Positions 52,538-55,455 of a DNA stretch of 55,455 nt are shown here, piece after piece. Every line of letters starts with the position of its first letter. Position 1 is the first letter of the stretch. A model generated the notes under the pieces. That model worked only from the letters and a program-made list of their open reading frames with translations, made no database searches and had not been told where the DNA came from. This DNA comes from an uncultured Bacteroidales bacterium (lineage in GTDB: Bacteria > Bacteroidota > Bacteroidia > Bacteroidales > UBA4417): positions 1 through 55,455 of the forward strand of contig CAIRMR010000117.1 in assembly GCA_903879715.1 (NCBI GenBank), given 5' to 3'. The translations under genes were made by a program, and so were the position numbers.

Positions 52538-53437
52538 ATGAATTTTTGCCCCCAATGCGGAACCAGATTTGAGCCTGATGCTCGTTTCTGCCAGGAATGT
52601 GGTTTTGATAGAAACTCGATTGTAGCCAGAAGTGAGATAAAACCTGAGCCGGTAATTGAACTTCCCGTAACTGAAACCTCTCCGGTATCGCCGGAGAATC
52701 ATGTCATTCTTCCGAAAACAACTGAACCGTCCCGTTTTTTCTCACAACCTACTACTCAGCCCACCCAGGTAAACAAATCATTTAAAAAAACAAAAAAGAC
52801 CAGGATATGGTTATGGATCATTTTGATACTGGGCGCTATAGGCGCAGCTGGCTGGTTTGGCTACAATATGTATTTTGCTTTGGATAAGAAGACATCGGCA
52901 GATATTGCCTCAAATATCATCATTACGGAAAATTCCAAACCGCAGAGCCTGATGGATCAGGAATTAGCTAAGCAAAAATCGAAAGGAGAAAATCAAAGTA
53001 TTCCGCAGAAATCAGCAAATACTGATGTTGAACAATCAAAGGATGCATCTGAAAGTGCTATACAATCAACAGTAATCCTGGAAGTAGGCCACACCGAAGA
53101 ACCGAAAAATAAAAATCCTAAGAATCCTACCAAATTGACCATCAGGAATCCTACCATGATCACCAGAATTACAACCGATCATTACAACGATGGCATGGGA
53201 ACTCAACGCGGGGGAATAATAACAATTTCAGACAGTGATGATAATGTTATAAGGAGCTATAAAGCATTTGGAAAGACCGGTAAAAACAAAACACCCAGCG
53301 CTAAATGGATAGCCGAACCTAATATAAGGCTCGAAGAAGGAACATACTTAATATCCGATTCTGAACCTGAAACATGGTCGAAGACCTTTTTAGGCGGTAA
53401 CGGATTTGTTGTTGTTGAAGGCTATGAAATAGAGTAG
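52538..53437 (+). CDS. Zinc-ribbon single-pass membrane protein
   Basis: A 299-residue protein with the same N-terminal ribbon as its neighbour (MNFCPQCGTRFEPDARFCQECG). A Pro/Thr-rich low-complexity linker (about 27-84) is followed by one membrane helix (about 90-112, IWLWIILILGAIGAAGWFGY) and an acidic, Lys-rich linker. A C-terminal beta-type domain (about 190-299) contains LTIRNPTMITRITTDHYNDGMG and TGKNKTPSAKW. I do not recognise the C-terminal domain. It may be a surface or extracytoplasmic binding module tied to a cytoplasmic zinc ribbon, or the reverse. Confidence 0.7.
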   Translation: MNFCPQCGTRFEPDARFCQECGFDRNSIVARSEIKPEPVIELPVTETSPVSPENHVILPKTTEPSRFFSQPTTQPTQVNKSFKKTKKTRIWLWIILILGAIGAAGWFGYNMYFALDKKTSADIASNIIITENSKPQSLMDQELAKQKSKGENQSIPQKSANTDVEQSKDASESAIQSTVILEVGHTEEPKNKNPKNPTKLTIRNPTMITRITTDHYNDGMGTQRGGIITISDSDDNVIRSYKAFGKTGKNKTPSAKWIAEPNIRLEEGTYLISDSEPETWSKTFLGGNGFVVVEGYEIE

Positions 53438-53503
53438 GAGTTTAGGAACTTCGCTGTTATATTCCGGCAGAAAGCATTCTGCGGTAAGAATTGATTTTCT
53501 AAA

Positions 53504-53542
53504 ACAAACAGCCTGGCTTAACGATTGAGCCAGGCTGTTTGT
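53504..53542. terminator. Strong bidirectional terminator between convergent genes
   Basis: A perfect 15-bp stem: ACAAACAGCCTGGCT (53504-53518) and AGCCAGGCTGTTTGT (53528-53542). T-rich DNA follows on the plus strand and TTTT on the minus strand. It separates the plus-strand zinc-ribbon gene from the minus-strand membrane protein. Confidence 0.85.
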
Positions 53543-53544
53543 AT

Positions 53545-54003
53545 TTATGTTGTTGATTGAATATTATCCCCCTGCTTTCGTTTCAGAAAGTTAAAAATGA
53601 TCAGGTAAAATATCGGGAATGAAAAAAGATTCAGAACAAGAACACCGATAAATCCGCTTCCGAAAATAAACAATACTGAGAAAATCAGAAAAATAAAATT
53701 TGCAATGAAGGCAATTACTACAGCTTTTATCCGAAATAAATCCATTTGTTCAGATTCCATTCGCTCTTTTGTAAATACAATCAGTCCAAACCCGGTAAGG
53801 AGAAGTAAAAGGATGAGATCATCAGCAAAGTTAGTATTGAAAGTTGTAAACATTTTTGTTTCCAGGAATGAGGAATATACAGCAAATACAGGTAAAGTAA
53901 ACCTGAAATCAAACCACAAATAAAAAATGGCCAACACAATACCACAAAGGCTTAAAAATATACCGGCAAATTTCCAGGGATAGGGTAATAAGAATTTTTT
54001 CAT
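53545..54003 (-). CDS. Hypothetical small four-helix membrane protein
   Basis: A protein of about 152 residues with four predicted membrane helices (KFAGIFLSLCGIVLAIFYL, DLILLLLLTGFGLIVFT, AVVIAFIANFIFLIFSVLFIF and FIGVLVLNLFSFPIFYLIIF). I recognise no family. The longer frame starts at 54036, but an in-frame Met at 54003 (MKKFLLPYPWKFA) gives a more usual start. It has no gene partner; it converges on the zinc-ribbon gene through the terminator. Confidence 0.6.
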   Translation of the reverse strand: MKKFLLPYPWKFAGIFLSLCGIVLAIFYLWFDFRFTLPVFAVYSSFLETKMFTTFNTNFADDLILLLLLTGFGLIVFTKERMESEQMDLFRIKAVVIAFIANFIFLIFSVLFIFGSGFIGVLVLNLFSFPIFYLIIFNFLKRKQGDNIQSTT

Positions 54004-54075
54004 GTAGACAAGGTTTTCGAAAGATGAATTCACCATTAAATTTCATTCGCACTTCGCTAAACAAAAATCATAGAA

Positions 54076-54732
54076 TTAATTTTCTGCACTGGTATATATC
54101 GGGAACGTGGCATTTGTTCCGTCATCCATCGCCACTTTAACCCCAACAAGTCCATATTTGTGATTGGCTACATATGTAATTTTTGTAACACCGGAACCAC
54201 TCTTGAGGTAACTTGGATTTTCCGCTACTTGTATTACTTTGATTAAATAAAAACCGTAAGAATAATCATCAAGGTCTGTTTTAGCTACAACTGTCCTGAC
54301 TTCACCAGTTGAACCGATAGGGTAAGTATCCCCAACATTGGAATCGTACTTGACCAATACTCCGGCTGCGGGACCAGTCTTGCATTCAAAGCCTTCATCG
54401 GTTAACTTAAACTGTATATTAGTCGCAGTAACCTTATCCCCGGTAATAGTAATTCCAGGTATGTTGGCCACCAGGTTTTTCAGTAAAACGTTTTTAACTG
54501 TTGCCGAACCACTGTATGCAGATACTCCGCCTTCCAATGCAGTAACTGAAGCTGTACAATTGCTTATCCCTGCAATTTCCACAGAACTTGACTCGACTTT
54601 TACACCGACCTTACCCATTGAAGACTGGTTACCGTTTAAAACAGATGGATCATCATTTTTAAGAAGTTTTTCACATGAAAAACATGTGATGAGAATTGTT
54701 GCGCTAACAATAAAGACAAGCAGATTTTTCAT
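54076..54732 (-). CDS. Hypothetical lipoprotein
   Basis: A 218-residue protein with a signal peptide and lipobox ITCFSC (Cys-20). The mature part is beta-rich and low in charge, with SVEIAGISNCTASVTALEGGVSAYSG and GLVGVKVAMDDGTNATFPI repeats of alternating strand character. I do not recognise a domain. It sits about 73 bp upstream of the small membrane protein on the same strand and could be cotranscribed with it. Confidence 0.65.
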   Translation of the reverse strand: MKNLLVFIVSATILITCFSCEKLLKNDDPSVLNGNQSSMGKVGVKVESSSVEIAGISNCTASVTALEGGVSAYSGSATVKNVLLKNLVANIPGITITGDKVTATNIQFKLTDEGFECKTGPAAGVLVKYDSNVGDTYPIGSTGEVRTVVAKTDLDDYSYGFYLIKVIQVAENPSYLKSGSGVTKITYVANHKYGLVGVKVAMDDGTNATFPIYTSAEN

Positions 54733-55455
54733 AAGCAGAGATTTAGTGTGAATTAATTAATAGTGATAGAGATATAGTACATACAAATATATGTTAGATT
54801 TCAACAATTACAACTTTTTTAATAAATATTAATTTGTCTATAGAATTCAGGTATTAGATGAAAATGAAAAAGTCAGATAATAAAGATCTTGCTCTGATCT
54901 AAATTTAACTCAAAATTTAAACTATTTACTATTTAGGTGAAGCATCATCCATTTCCATTGCCTGATTTATACTCTAAGCTGCCCACAGTACGTTCGGAAT
55001 AAACCGGATAGAATATTTCCCGTCGGAATACTTGCAGGTTTTACACCGCACCCCAGGGGCTTTCATCAGTGTTTTGCCCTTTTCGGTTTGTGGAAGAAAA
55101 ATTAAAAAGACTCAAATGCCTGGAAACAGCTAAAAATCTGATAATGTTTTCAATAACTATAAAATAACATTTTTAATAATGCTAATGTCATTCGCTTTAT
55201 ATCCTGTTCCTAAGACCAAGTAAATAGATTTTATGTTCAAGATTTACTTTTATTTTATAATATCTGTAAAAACCCAGTAAATACGTAATGATAAATAGTA
55301 TAAGTAATCCAGCTTTATTCAGATCTTTATGTAAAATTTCTAATGAATTTAATATTAAAATAACACAGCCGTCCGGAAGTTTTCAAATTTAAGTGAAAAC
55401 CCTTCTGAAAGCCTTTGTTTATGTAGATAGATTGAGTTTTAGTTGAGAATTATCT
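54733..55455. other. AT-rich region with a possible broken protein fragment
   Basis: About 720 bp without a clear gene. On the minus strand an open frame (54974-55111) encodes 45 residues ending in YSIRFIPNVLWAA, including the Cys pair of GVRCKTCKYSDGK. It is preceded by an in-frame TGA and has no start of its own, so it may be the C-terminal relic of a lost gene or chance. The rest is AT-rich with no recognisable repeats. Confidence 0.3.

Noticed and set aside
1-55455. CRISPR arrays, insertion sequences, integrases, phage genes or rRNA.
   Set aside because: No regularly spaced 25-40-bp repeats, no transposase or integrase motif and no rRNA-like sequence were recognised on either strand.

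Overview
The window is a chromosomal segment from a member of the Bacteroidota, most likely an environmental Bacteroidales-type organism. Three things support this. Promoters upstream of many genes match the Bacteroidota -7 box TAnnTTTG (tRNA-Cys, gltX, tatA, the TolC operon, the flippase, three small RNAs). Shine-Dalgarno motifs are scarce. The families DUF4837, DUF4292 and DUF4175, the CarboxypepD_reg/OMP beta-barrel fusion and the dut-TPR-DUF4292-EnvC gene order are typical of this phylum. Most of the window is ordinary housekeeping DNA. I see no phage, insertion sequence, integrase or CRISPR array.

Layout. Positions 1-21 kb are almost entirely on the minus strand: a DUF4837 lipoprotein, a LysM lytic transglycosylase, tatA, then an apparent operon read as flippase > dut > TPR protein > DUF4292 lipoprotein > EnvC-like LytM protein. 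Further along are a giant NtrY-like histidine kinase, a methyltransferase, mnmG, ybeY and a DUF4175 protein. mnmG is bracketed by two copies of the same 16-bp parS (ParB-binding) sequence. Positions 21-31 kb hold gltX, the wreck of an M13-peptidase lipoprotein, a large outer-membrane barrel protein, glnS with a tRNA-Gln just downstream on the same strand, folB, and a cysteine-rich CWC protein beside tRNA-Cys. Positions 31-41 kb hold a three-gene beta-oxidation set (thiolase, 3-hydroxyacyl-CoA dehydrogenase, enoyl-CoA hydratase), tsaB, an HlyD/TolC efflux pair, an M1 aminopeptidase and an AlkD-like protein. Positions 41-55 kb hold an OmpR-type two-component system, an unusual 1.1-kb intergenic region, pgi, a cytidylate-kinase-like protein, a fused oligopeptide ABC ATPase, rnr, two zinc-ribbon membrane proteins and two unknown proteins.

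The most unusual part is 44.0-44.9 kb, between the divergent two-component operon and pgi. It contains three tandem, diverged copies of one unit. Each unit has TTAAC repeats at exact 10-bp phasing, a TAnnTTTG box exactly 27 bp from the last repeat, a transcript of about 113-116 nt with two hairpins, an invariant 18-nt U/G-rich unpaired stretch, and a Rho-independent terminator. The stems are kept by compensatory changes. This looks like a family of three sibling small RNAs under a common activator. The adjacent response regulator is the obvious candidate, and its kinase has its own promoter about 30 bp from the first operator.

Intergenic DNA also carries several repeat types: long inverted repeats, ATTACAAAT palindromes, G-rich blocks, heptamer microsatellites and a structured trailer behind tRNA-Gln. 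All functional names come from recognising protein motifs by eye; no database search was run.
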